From: Candidatus Heimdallarchaeota archaeon
GTDB taxonomy: Archaea; Asgardarchaeota; Heimdallarchaeia; Heimdallarchaeales; Kariarchaeaceae
NCBI GenBank assembly: GCA_029882335.1
Contig: JAOUKW010000155.1
Coordinates: 1 to 8,999 of the forward strand
Direction of reading: 5' to 3'
Length of the DNA stretch: 8,999 bases
Positions 1-6,677 of this stretch are shown piece after piece (position 1 is the stretch's first letter; each line of letters starts with the position of its first letter). Below the pieces are notes generated by a model. That model made no database searches and was not told the DNA's origin. It was given only the letters and a program-made list of their open reading frames with translations. A program made the translations under genes and the position numbers.

Positions 1-351
1 GGTTCCTCCACCATCTACAGGTGCAACAGCCCACAATGCCATAACTAGGGTTAATTTAGCCCATTCAACCTCATCATTGACACCATCTCCATTTAGAGAA
101 TAGGATACTCTGACTTCTAAAATATCTTCTGAAACTTTTCCTTTTAATGATTCTTCATATCTAAGTGTTACATCATCGTCAACTGAAAGAAAATCAAAGT
201 AAGTTCCACTGACTCCAGTGATTACAAAGTCAAATTGTGTTTCATCACTTACATACTTATAACTTGTAGTCTGTGCATTTACAGTTTGTATAAGTAAAAG
301 AAAGATGAATATTGCCACTCCCTTTTTATATTTTATTGAGTTTAAATTCAA
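1..351 (-). CDS. Secreted protein of unknown function, N-terminal 117 residues (partial)
   Basis: The gene runs off the left edge of the window. No family is recognised. The reading frame begins with TTG at 351-349, directly after an in-frame TAA, and no upstream in-frame ATG exists. The TTG start gives a textbook signal peptide: a Lys-containing n-region (residues 1-10), a hydrophobic core (GVAIFIFLLL, 11-20) and a likely cut after VNA (residue 26). The alternative GTG at 318-316 would lose the basic n-region, so TTG is preferred. A GGTGA sequence (360-356) lies just before the start. The mature part is acidic and beta-like. It carries NGDGVNDEVE (residues 88-97), which resembles a DxDG-type calcium loop. 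The protein probably acts outside the cell or on its surface. It is transcribed divergently from the thioredoxin-like gene. Confidence 0.7.
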   Translation of the reverse strand, partial: MNLNSIKYKKGVAIFIFLLLIQTVNAQTTSYKYVSDETQFDFVITGVSGTYFDFLSVDDDVTLRYEESLKGKVSEDILEVRVSYSLNGDGVNDEVEWAKLTLVMALWAVAPVDGGGT

Positions 352-383
352 TTACTCACCAACGATTGCCAAAGACAACATTA

Positions 384-391
384 CTTAAATA
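384..391 (-). promoter_or_regulatory. Candidate TATA box of the secreted-protein gene
   Basis: On the minus strand this reads TATTTAAG and is centred about 36 bases before the TTG start. Transcription from it would begin near 361, leaving a leader of about 10 bases that contains GGTGA. The assignment rests only on sequence and spacing. Confidence 0.4.
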
Positions 392-560
392 TTGCCACCC
401 TAGAGTGTTTTATGGGTAAACATAACATATAATTAAAAATAGATATCCACTTTTTAATTTATAAAAACAATATTTTAAATTATTTAACAGAAATATCAAA
501 TAAATACAATGTGAAAAGAATTAAAAATTCATTAGAATAATAGAATGACTTACTTGCTAG

Positions 561-568
561 TTTATATA
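561..568 (+). promoter_or_regulatory. TATA box of the thioredoxin-like gene
   Basis: The sequence is TTTATATA, centred about 26 bases before the ATG at 591. This spacing puts the transcription start at or next to the start codon, and no Shine-Dalgarno is visible in between. The layout predicts a leaderless mRNA and is the clearest archaeal promoter in the window. Confidence 0.65.
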
Positions 569-590
569 CATCAACAGAAATAGTTTATTT

Positions 591-854
591 ATGCCTCAAG
601 TGTTTGTCAATCTCTTTACCCATCCTGCTTGTGCATGTGGTCCAACGATTGATCTTGTCAAAGGTCTTGGAAGGGAATTTGAAAATCTAAAAGTCAAAGA
701 AATATCATTGGTAACACCAGAAGGAAGAAAACAGGCATTTGATGCCGGTGTGAAGACTATTCCAACATTACAATTTGAAGATGGTACATTATTGGTAACC
801 TCAACAGAAATAACCAGAAAAGCAATATTAGAGAAATTAAATGGTACTCTCTAG
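591..854 (+). CDS. Small thioredoxin/glutaredoxin-fold protein with CAC-GPT active site
   Basis: This 87-residue protein fits the minimal thioredoxin fold. It has a first strand (VFVNLF, 4-9), an active-site segment THPACACGPT (10-19) at the start of helix 1, and the conserved cis-proline segment KTIPTLQF (55-62, Pro58). The fold predicts a cytosolic thiol-disulphide role. The active site is odd. Where thioredoxin has C-G-P-C, this protein has C16-G-P-T19, so the usual resolving Cys is absent. A Cys at position 14 makes a CxC pair with Cys16 instead. The partner and reaction are unknown; redox or metal binding by the CxC pair is inference. The ATG at 591 is supported by the TATA box 26 bases upstream. 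The gene is monocistronic and convergent with the SDR gene. Confidence 0.8.
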   Translation: MPQVFVNLFTHPACACGPTIDLVKGLGREFENLKVKEISLVTPEGRKQAFDAGVKTIPTLQFEDGTLLVTSTEITRKAILEKLNGTL

Positions 855-940
855 GTCAATTACCTCATTCAATTTGAACTCATTATAATGATCTTTATTT
901 CTAACTCACTTTAGAGTTTAATTAATTCTTCAGCCAATTA

Positions 941-1834
941 TTAATGAAATTTATCAAGCTGTTGATCTAACATTTGATGGAGATTTTCGCGTGAAATTGC
1001 ATGGGGATGATTTTGTAATAATTGAGCTATCACTCGAAATGACCACCCAATCGCGGATTGAGTATCTTTCTCATTGGTAACAAGGTATTTCAACTTGGGG
1101 TTATCAGAAAATAAAGCTTCACTAATGGCATTGACAACATTGTCTGGTTTATCTTTATCTACTCTATCTAAGAATTGCTGATTCTCAATCCCCTGATATG
1201 CTCCTGATAATTCATCCTTATAGTGAGAAGTCTCATACCTATCCTTTTTCGATTTCAATAGAGAAGCCATTGCCTTGGTAATACCTGATTGTACATCTCC
1301 TGGCTTTATTGTCACACAAGTAACTCCAAATTTTCTTACCTCGAAATATAATATATCAGTAAATGCTTCAACTGCAAATTTAGAGATACTATAGGACCCA
1401 ATTAATTTAGTTGGTATAGTACCCGACAATGATCCGATATTTACGATTCTTCCTTTATTCTCTATTATAAATGGCATTAATTTTCGGGTCACATTTACTA
1501 CTCCATAAAGATTTACCTGTAATACTCGATGGAACTCTTCTTCTGTAGATTCGACCAAAGGCCAATAATCAGTGATACCTGCATTATTAACTATACCATA
1601 TAGACTATCTCCTTGTTCCTTTACCCATTCAACTAATTTATCTATGCTTGCTGAATTTGTAACATCAAGCGTTGTTGATTTTACATTTTCAATCGAATTC
1701 AAAATATCTACATTTTCCTGAAGATATGCAGTAGCATATATTGTATATCCTCTACCTGCCAGTGTTTCCACTGTTTGTCTACCAATTCCAGTATCTGCGC
1801 CGGTAACTAATACGGGTCCAAATGATCCATTCAT
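941..1834 (-). CDS. Classical short-chain dehydrogenase/reductase (SDR)
   Basis: This is a complete classical SDR oxidoreductase of 297 residues that should use NAD(P)(H). Counting from the ATG at 1834, the nucleotide-binding TGADTGIG motif is at 11-18, the Asp of the adenine pocket at 57, NNAG at 83-86, the tetrad Asn at 108, and the catalytic Ser, Tyr and Lys at 135, 148 and 152 (YSISK). The PG motif after strand 6 (KPGDV) follows. The overall pattern, including GIVNNAGI and the C-terminal tail of about 100 residues after the active site, recalls SDRs acting on retinol, steroids or other lipophilic alcohols; the substrate cannot be read from sequence. A GTG six bases further upstream (1840-1838) would add two residues. 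The ATG is preferred because the TATA-like box is centred 26 bases from it, and AAGGTG lies just ahead of it. The gene is divergent from the ABC exporter operon. Confidence 0.88.
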   Translation of the reverse strand: MNGSFGPVLVTGADTGIGRQTVETLAGRGYTIYATAYLQENVDILNSIENVKSTTLDVTNSASIDKLVEWVKEQGDSLYGIVNNAGITDYWPLVESTEEEFHRVLQVNLYGVVNVTRKLMPFIIENKGRIVNIGSLSGTIPTKLIGSYSISKFAVEAFTDILYFEVRKFGVTCVTIKPGDVQSGITKAMASLLKSKKDRYETSHYKDELSGAYQGIENQQFLDRVDKDKPDNVVNAISEALFSDNPKLKYLVTNEKDTQSAIGWSFRVIAQLLQNHPHAISRENLHQMLDQQLDKFH

Positions 1835-1856
1835 ATCCACACCTTGATGATATCGA

Positions 1857-1863
1857 TTTTAAA
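1857..1863 (-). promoter_or_regulatory. TATA-like box of the SDR gene
   Basis: The minus strand reads TTTAAAA, centred 26 bases before the ATG at 1834 and 20 bases before the GTG at 1840. The spacing matches that of the thioredoxin-like gene when the ATG is used. Confidence 0.5.
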
Positions 1864-1889
1864 TGTATTTTCTATCAAATTTACAATAG

Positions 1890-1915
1890 ATATCATTATC
1901 CAAATTTAATGATAT
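1890..1915. promoter_or_regulatory. 9-bp perfect inverted repeat, candidate operator
   Basis: ATATCATTA (1890-1898) and TAATGATAT (1907-1915) form a perfect dyad with an 8-base spacer. It lies in the 208-215 base region between the divergent SDR and ABC exporter genes, just upstream of the SDR TATA box. A partial third half-site, ATGATAT, occurs at 1847-1853 between that TATA box and the SDR start. The arrangement suits a dimeric helix-turn-helix regulator. No regulator gene is visible in the window. Confidence 0.4.
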
Positions 1916-2022
1916 TTAATCCAGAGTCATCTTATTACATTATTCCTAAAATAAAACCAAAATATTAAAATAAATTATCTTAATTTGCATAAATCCAAAG
2001 GTAATTTTAGTCATACTTAAGA

Positions 2023-2030
2023 CTTTAAAT
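2023..2030 (+). promoter_or_regulatory. TATA-like box of the ABC exporter operon
   Basis: CTTTAAAT is centred about 23-24 bases before the ATG at 2050. No Shine-Dalgarno lies between box and start, so the first gene of the operon is probably leaderless. Confidence 0.5.
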
Positions 2031-2049
2031 TCTGTTACCAAGTTATTGT

Positions 2050-3828
2050 ATGGCATTTTCAACTAGAGATAGGGAATTTATACCACCAAGAGATTATCAT
2101 AGCAATAGAAAGAGTTCTAGAAAATGGTTATTCTCACATCTAAAAAGGCATAAATTCTTAATTACTGTGGGATTAATATTACAATTGGTTAATATTACAC
2201 TTCAGAGTATTGTTCCCGGATTATTTAGTGATTTGATTGCTGCATTTAAGAACAATAAATTGACACTTGAGGTAATAATACAAAAATCAACTTTGATAGG
2301 AATATTATTAGGTTCTACCGCAGTAGTTCAATTGGTACGATCATTTTCATTTGAAACGGTTGGTGCTAGATTGGAGAGAGATTCAAGAGATGAGTTATAC
2401 AGTGAATTATTAGGTAAGAGTCAAACATTTCATGATTCAACCAAAGTTGGCGATATTATGAGTCGAGTTACTCAGGATGTACGACAATTATCGCTGTTGA
2501 TGAATCCTGGTGTAAATATGATTTTTCTCAGTATGACTTTTGCATTAGTACCTATAATTTTCATGGGAATGATTAATCCAAAGCTACTGGTTACCCCAGT
2601 TATTTTCTTTTTATTATTTATTTATCTATCACGTTGGTATAATGGAAAACTTACTCCATGGTCATTAAAATCTCGTACTGCACTAGGTAAACTTAATAAT
2701 AGATTGAATGAAGTTATTAATGGAATTCAAGTAGTTCGTGCTAGTACAGAAGAGCCATTTGAAAGAAAATTATTTCAACAGAACATTCAAGATTATTACA
2801 ATGCAGAAGTAAAACTTGGTTGGATACGGGCGAAATACCTACCAAGTTTATTTTATGGAATAGCAATTATGATTTCCATTTTCCATGGAATCACATTGTA
2901 TAAAGCAAATGAAATAGCATTTGAAGAATTGGTCGAATTTATCCTATTATTTCAATTGATGAGATTAGCAGTATTCTTAAATTCTTTTGCCATTAGCGCA
3001 ATTTCTATGGGATTAGCAGCATCAGATAGGATCTATGAAATACTTGAAGGTGAAAGTAATATTGATTTAAATGTATCTGGCTATGCACAGGAGATTAAAG
3101 ATGGTATAGAGTTTAATGATGTGTTTTTTGCGTATAATGGATCAAATATATTGGAAAACATCAATTTTAAAGTAGCCAAGGGTCAAACTGTTGCGTTGGT
3201 TGGAGTTACCGGTGCTGGTAAATCAACTATAATAAAGTTAATCACGCGTCTATACGACCCGATTTCGGGATCAATATTGATAGATTCAGTAAATCTCAAA
3301 GAATGGTCAATTAAATCACTTCGATCCCAAACATCCATCGTAGAACAAGACGTATTCCTATTTTCAAGAACAATCTCTGAAAATATAAAGTTTGGATTAT
3401 CTGAAATTAGTCAGGATCGAATAATTGAAGCTGCAAAGATTGCACAAGCACATAATTTTATTATGGAATTACCAGATGGATATGATACAGTCATTGGTGA
3501 AAGAGGTAATTCATTATCAGGTGGTCAAAAACAACGAATCGCAATTGCGAGAGCAATTGTTAGAGACCCAAAAATCTTAATTCTCGATGATTCAACATCT
3601 GCCATTGATTCCAAAACTGAAGATGAAATAAACCAAGCTATCAAAAATGTGATCTCAGGGAGAATTGCATTTATCATTACTCATCGAATAGCACAAATCA
3701 GAAGAGCAGATCATATCATCCTCTTAGATAATGGTAAAATTATCGATCAAGGGAATCATGAATATTTATCAAAAAATTCAGAAAAATATTTGGAGATCTT
3801 CTCCATATTTGATAAGGAGGATGTATAA
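2050..3828 (+). CDS. Heterodimeric ABC exporter, half A (degenerate catalytic site)
   Basis: This is a complete half-transporter of 592 residues: a type IV (type I exporter) membrane domain with about six helices (near 35-55, 78-98, 155-175, 178-195, 266-286 and 295-315), followed by an ATPase domain from about residue 350. The ATPase has the A-loop Tyr362, Walker A GVTGAGKST (385-393), Q-loop Gln433, a canonical signature LSGGQ (489-493), Walker B ILILD (509-513) and H-loop His545. The residue after Walker B, normally the catalytic Glu, is Asp514 (ILILDDST). This is the hallmark of the degenerate subunit of heterodimeric exporters such as TM287/288 and BmrCD. It is the first gene of a two-gene operon, and its stop codon overlaps the start of half B. 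The complex would sit in the cell membrane and export a lipophilic compound, lipid or drug; the substrate is unknown. Confidence 0.93.
   Translation: MAFSTRDREFIPPRDYHSNRKSSRKWLFSHLKRHKFLITVGLILQLVNITLQSIVPGLFSDLIAAFKNNKLTLEVIIQKSTLIGILLGSTAVVQLVRSFSFETVGARLERDSRDELYSELLGKSQTFHDSTKVGDIMSRVTQDVRQLSLLMNPGVNMIFLSMTFALVPIIFMGMINPKLLVTPVIFFLLFIYLSRWYNGKLTPWSLKSRTALGKLNNRLNEVINGIQVVRASTEEPFERKLFQQNIQDYYNAEVKLGWIRAKYLPSLFYGIAIMISIFHGITLYKANEIAFEELVEFILLFQLMRLAVFLNSFAISAISMGLAASDRIYEILEGESNIDLNVSGYAQEIKDGIEFNDVFFAYNGSNILENINFKVAKGQTVALVGVTGAGKSTIIKLITRLYDPISGSILIDSVNLKEWSIKSLRSQTSIVEQDVFLFSRTISENIKFGLSEISQDRIIEAAKIAQAHNFIMELPDGYDTVIGERGNSLSGGQKQRIAIARAIVRDPKILILDDSTSAIDSKTEDEINQAIKNVISGRIAFIITHRIAQIRRADHIILLDNGKIIDQGNHEYLSKNSEKYLEIFSIFDKEDV
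3814..3820 (+). promoter_or_regulatory. Strong Shine-Dalgarno for ABC half B
   Basis: AAGGAGG lies inside the last codons of half A, 7 bases before the ATG at 3828. It fixes the start of half B and supports coupled translation through the TAATG stop/start overlap. It is the only strong ribosome binding site before a long gene in the window. Confidence 0.85.
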
Positions 3829-5687
3829 TGGGTTGGATAACTGAAGGATTAGATAAAGCGTCGTATGATAGATCATACAAAGACAAGGATTTATTTAAAA
3901 GAATAATACGCTATTTTAAACCATATCGCGGATCAATGCTTATGGTTAGTCTTGCAGTGATTATAACTGCAGTAATTAATGCATCATTACCATATTTAGT
4001 CGCAGAAATGGTTGATTCTATTGAATTTAATACAAATAATGACGTTACTTTATTTGTTGGAATTATCGGTGGTATGTATATGTTTATTTTCATTGCAAAT
4101 GCATTGCTTGAAATATTTACTGCAAGAGCTATTCAGGGTTCTGTTCGAGACTTACGAAGAGATACGTTTAGTGCACTATTACAAAGAGATATGTCATTTT
4201 TTGATAAACAACCATCAGGTAAGTTAGCCTCTCGAGTAACAAATGACACGTATGAGTTTGCAACTACTGTTTCTTTAACATCAAGTTTAGTGGCACAGAT
4301 ATTCTCCGTCTTATTTATCATTTTATTTCTCATATCAAGATCTGTTAGATTGACAGTGGTAACTGCTTCCTTTATACCCTTTGTAGTTCTTATTGCATTA
4401 TCATATAGAAAAATAGCTAGGTTTGTCTCATTACGAAGTCAACGAGTAATAGCTAAAGTTAATGCACTAATTCAGGAAACAACTACTGGAATTTCTGTTG
4501 CAAAATCTTTTAGAGCAGAATCTCTGATTTACTCAGAGTTTGAGACCATGAATAAACAAAACTACAAAACCACTTTGCGAAGACAATATACATTTATTTC
4601 AATTTATCCAGTACTTGCTTTTGTTACCGCATCGATTGTATTCGCAGTAGTTTATTTTGGAGCATTGGAAGTGGCAGGTATAGTTACATCATTTAATTCA
4701 GTTATTCAGTTCATTCCTGGAGAACCATTATCTATTGGTGATTGGTTCATGTTTTATCAGGCTGTTGGTTTTTTCATCTTTCCATTGATTCAAATCTCTT
4801 CATTTTGGTCTCAATTCCAATTAGGATTGGCTGCTGCAGAACGGACTTTCTCAATTATGGATACACCAAACGAAATAATTCAAACTGATTCGGTTGTTTT
4901 AGATGAAATCAAAGGTGAAATCGAATTCAAAGATCTCACCTTTGGATATGATAAGGATATACCAGTATTAAATAAATTTAATTTAAAAATAAAAGCAGGA
5001 GAAAAGTTAGCTATAGTTGGTCATACAGGTGCTGGAAAATCAACGCTAGGAAAACTTATCGGTCGATATTATGAATTTCAGGATGGTTATCTCTTAATCG
5101 ATGGTCATAATATTAGAAGTCTAAACTTAACCGAGTATCGTAAAAAGTTATCGATTATTACCCAAGATGTGATATTATGGAACGGCACGATTAGGGAAAA
5201 TTTACTGTATGGAGTCCCAAATAAGGAAAAAGTAACAGATGATGATTTGAAGAATATATTGCAAAAAGTAGAGATACAAGACTGGATTGATAAATTAGAG
5301 AGTGGTTTAGATACACACATTGGAGAAAGGGGGTCTAAAATTTCTATGGGTCAACGTCAATTACTCTATTTTGCAAGGATATTATTACAAGAATCAGCAA
5401 TCCTCATCATGGATGAAGCAACAGCAAGTGTAGATCCCTTAACAGAGGCTAGAATTCAACGAGTTGCAAAGAAAGTATTGGAAAATAAAACCTCAATTGT
5501 CATCGCACATCGATTATCCACCATTAGAAAAGTAGATAGGATAATAGTATTGAAAGATGGAAATATTATTGAGGAAGGATCACATGATGATTTACTACAA
5601 AAAGGAGGTCATTATGCAGATTTATACAATACATATTTCAAACATCAATCTCTGAGTTACATTGAGAGTATGAGTAGTAAAAATTGA
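3828..5687 (+). CDS. Heterodimeric ABC exporter, half B (catalytic Glu, degenerate signature)
   Basis: This is the partner half-transporter of 619 residues. A membrane domain with about six helices (near 36-56, 75-97, 150-170, 176-196, 260-282 and 305-325) is followed by an ATPase domain from about residue 363. The ATPase has A-loop Tyr374, Walker A GHTGAGKST (398-406), Q-loop Gln446, Walker B ILIMD (525-529) with the catalytic Glu530, D-loop ASVD and H-loop His561. The signature is ISMGQ (505-509) in place of LSGGQ. In the head-to-tail dimer this weak signature faces the Walker motifs of half A, where the catalytic Glu is also replaced. One ATP site is therefore doubly degenerate and the other intact. 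The loop between helices 5 and 6 (about 283-304) is somewhat long. The start is set by AAGGAGG 7 bases upstream. The C-terminal tail after about residue 600 is not conserved. Confidence 0.93.
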   Translation: MGWITEGLDKASYDRSYKDKDLFKRIIRYFKPYRGSMLMVSLAVIITAVINASLPYLVAEMVDSIEFNTNNDVTLFVGIIGGMYMFIFIANALLEIFTARAIQGSVRDLRRDTFSALLQRDMSFFDKQPSGKLASRVTNDTYEFATTVSLTSSLVAQIFSVLFIILFLISRSVRLTVVTASFIPFVVLIALSYRKIARFVSLRSQRVIAKVNALIQETTTGISVAKSFRAESLIYSEFETMNKQNYKTTLRRQYTFISIYPVLAFVTASIVFAVVYFGALEVAGIVTSFNSVIQFIPGEPLSIGDWFMFYQAVGFFIFPLIQISSFWSQFQLGLAAAERTFSIMDTPNEIIQTDSVVLDEIKGEIEFKDLTFGYDKDIPVLNKFNLKIKAGEKLAIVGHTGAGKSTLGKLIGRYYEFQDGYLLIDGHNIRSLNLTEYRKKLSIITQDVILWNGTIRENLLYGVPNKEKVTDDDLKNILQKVEIQDWIDKLESGLDTHIGERGSKISMGQRQLLYFARILLQESAILIMDEATASVDPLTEARIQRVAKKVLENKTSIVIAHRLSTIRKVDRIIVLKDGNIIEEGSHDDLLQKGGHYADLYNTYFKHQSLSYIESMSSKN

Positions 5688-5688
5688 A

Positions 5689-6396
5689 TTATTGAATAAG
5701 CTGAATATTATCTAATTCATCAATTCTACGAGATAATATCCCTTGTTTAGAGGGTTCATCAATTAATAAACGTTGAAATATCAGATATTTTACATTAGTT
5801 GAAAATGAAATAATTAGATTAAATAATTCAAGATTGTATGATTCAATTGGTAATTCGTTAATTAACACATCAGGAGAAAAGAATAATGCTATTGATTTCA
5901 ATCTATATAAATCAATATGAGTAAAATAATTAATTCTTCTTGTTCCATTTGCACAATCAGTCGATCGTGGAACACTTTTCTTAAGATTACCTAATATGTA
6001 ACCACAAGTTGGATGTTTATCAAATATCACTTTAATAATTTCAATTGAGATAGGATGTCTAACCAAGGAATTAGTGTTGTTATTAAATTTTAATGATAAT
6101 AAGTTCTGGATCATATTTTGTTTATAATCAGGCAAATAATCAACTATCTGTTCAAAATAACGATAAATCATTAATTGAATGTGAATACTTCTTTTTAATC
6201 GTAAAATAATATTTAAAAGCAGATTGGGATCATTTATTTTATTCATAATTTCTCCTATTTTATCCAATTCAACTACCCGAAATCTGTTTATTAAATTACA
6301 AAAATTTTCTAATTCTAATTCATCTATGTTTGTTTGAAGTAAATATGGATCTTTTTTATCATGATTTACATCCCAAGGTTCAAACAAATTTATCAA
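5689..6396 (-). CDS. Unknown helical protein, paralogue of the 7537-8250 gene
   Basis: This 235-residue protein belongs to no family I recognise. It has no signal peptide or clear membrane helix and looks largely alpha-helical, rich in Asn, Ile and Leu, with Cys33, Cys131 and Cys148. Residues 29-81 align without gaps to residues 38-90 of the 237-residue protein encoded at 7537-8250, sharing a DP-x-L...LRL core (NDPNLLLNIILRL). Residues 171-214 align without gaps to 175-218 of that protein (FSP and QRLL here, FTP and YRLL there). The start is TTG at 6396-6394. No ATG exists in frame near it, and a TATA-like box lies 27 bases upstream, so a leaderless TTG start is likely. Its stop is one base from the stop of the convergent ABC half B. 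Function is unknown; a helical scaffold or binding role is only a guess. Confidence 0.72.
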   Translation of the reverse strand: MINLFEPWDVNHDKKDPYLLQTNIDELELENFCNLINRFRVVELDKIGEIMNKINDPNLLLNIILRLKRSIHIQLMIYRYFEQIVDYLPDYKQNMIQNLLSLKFNNNTNSLVRHPISIEIIKVIFDKHPTCGYILGNLKKSVPRSTDCANGTRRINYFTHIDLYRLKSIALFFSPDVLINELPIESYNLELFNLIISFSTNVKYLIFQRLLIDEPSKQGILSRRIDELDNIQLIQ

Positions 6397-6417
6397 TCCT
6401 ATATTTAATACGCATGG

Positions 6418-6427
6418 ATTATTTAAA
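6418..6427 (-). promoter_or_regulatory. TATA-like box of the 235-residue unknown gene
   Basis: The minus strand reads TTTAAATAAT, centred about 27 bases before the TTG start at 6396. This agrees with the spacing of the other leaderless genes and supports the TTG start. Confidence 0.5.
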
Positions 6428-6649
6428 AATGTAATTGAAAAATATACGGAAATTTTTGCTAGGAATTATAAAGATTCTAAATCAAAACTAATTTAAGATA
6501 TCTCGAATATTCCTTATTGCTTGATTCAGTAATTTAGTTTGAGATCATCTAGTTTCATTTAGAAGAATCAAGATCTTTTAATCTAGGACAAAATAAAAAT
6601 TCAAAGTATTTGAATCGTATAGGTATTAAATGTGCAAAAATCAAAAGGG

Positions 6650-6659
6650 AATTAAATAT
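6650..6659 (+). promoter_or_regulatory. TATA-like box of the alpha/beta hydrolase gene
   Basis: AATTAAATAT is centred about 24 bases before the ATG at 6678, with no Shine-Dalgarno between. It overlaps the left arm of a 16-base palindrome at 6654-6669. Confidence 0.45.
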
Positions 6660-6669
6660 TAGAATATTT
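6654..6669. promoter_or_regulatory. 16-base palindrome over the hydrolase core promoter
   Basis: AAATATT (6654-6660) and AATATTT (6663-6669) form a perfect 7-bp dyad separated by AG. It overlaps the TATA-like box and ends 8 bases before the hydrolase ATG, where a bound repressor would block initiation. The arms are pure A/T in AT-rich DNA, so chance is a real alternative. Confidence 0.25.
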
Positions 6670-6677
6670 GATGGTTT

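Noticed and set aside
903..918. 5-bp hairpin AACTC / GAGTT between the convergent thioredoxin-like and SDR genes, considered as a terminator.
   Set aside because: The stem is too short and no T-tract follows on either strand.
3911..5320. Several open frames of 60-71 codons antisense to, or in other frames of, the second ABC transporter gene (3911-4093, 4012-4227, 4133-4333, 5105-5320).
   Set aside because: They lie entirely inside a well-supported transporter gene, lack promoters or ribosome binding sites, and their composition looks like shadow translation.
5776..5790. Palindrome AAATATC-A-GATATTT inside the 235-residue gene, considered as a terminator for the ABC operon.
   Set aside because: It lies within coding sequence about 90 bases past the ABC stop, has a one-base loop, is not followed by a T-tract, and is AT-rich enough to be chance.
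6520..6572. 8-bp inverted repeat CTTGATTC / GAATCAAG with a 37-base spacer in the 6397-6677 intergenic region.
   Set aside because: The spacer is long, the arms do not extend, and a match of this size is likely by chance in about 280 bases. The rest of this intergenic region shows only the promoter elements listed.
6671..6673. Alternative ATG seven bases before the hydrolase start.
   Set aside because: It is out of frame with the hydrolase domain.
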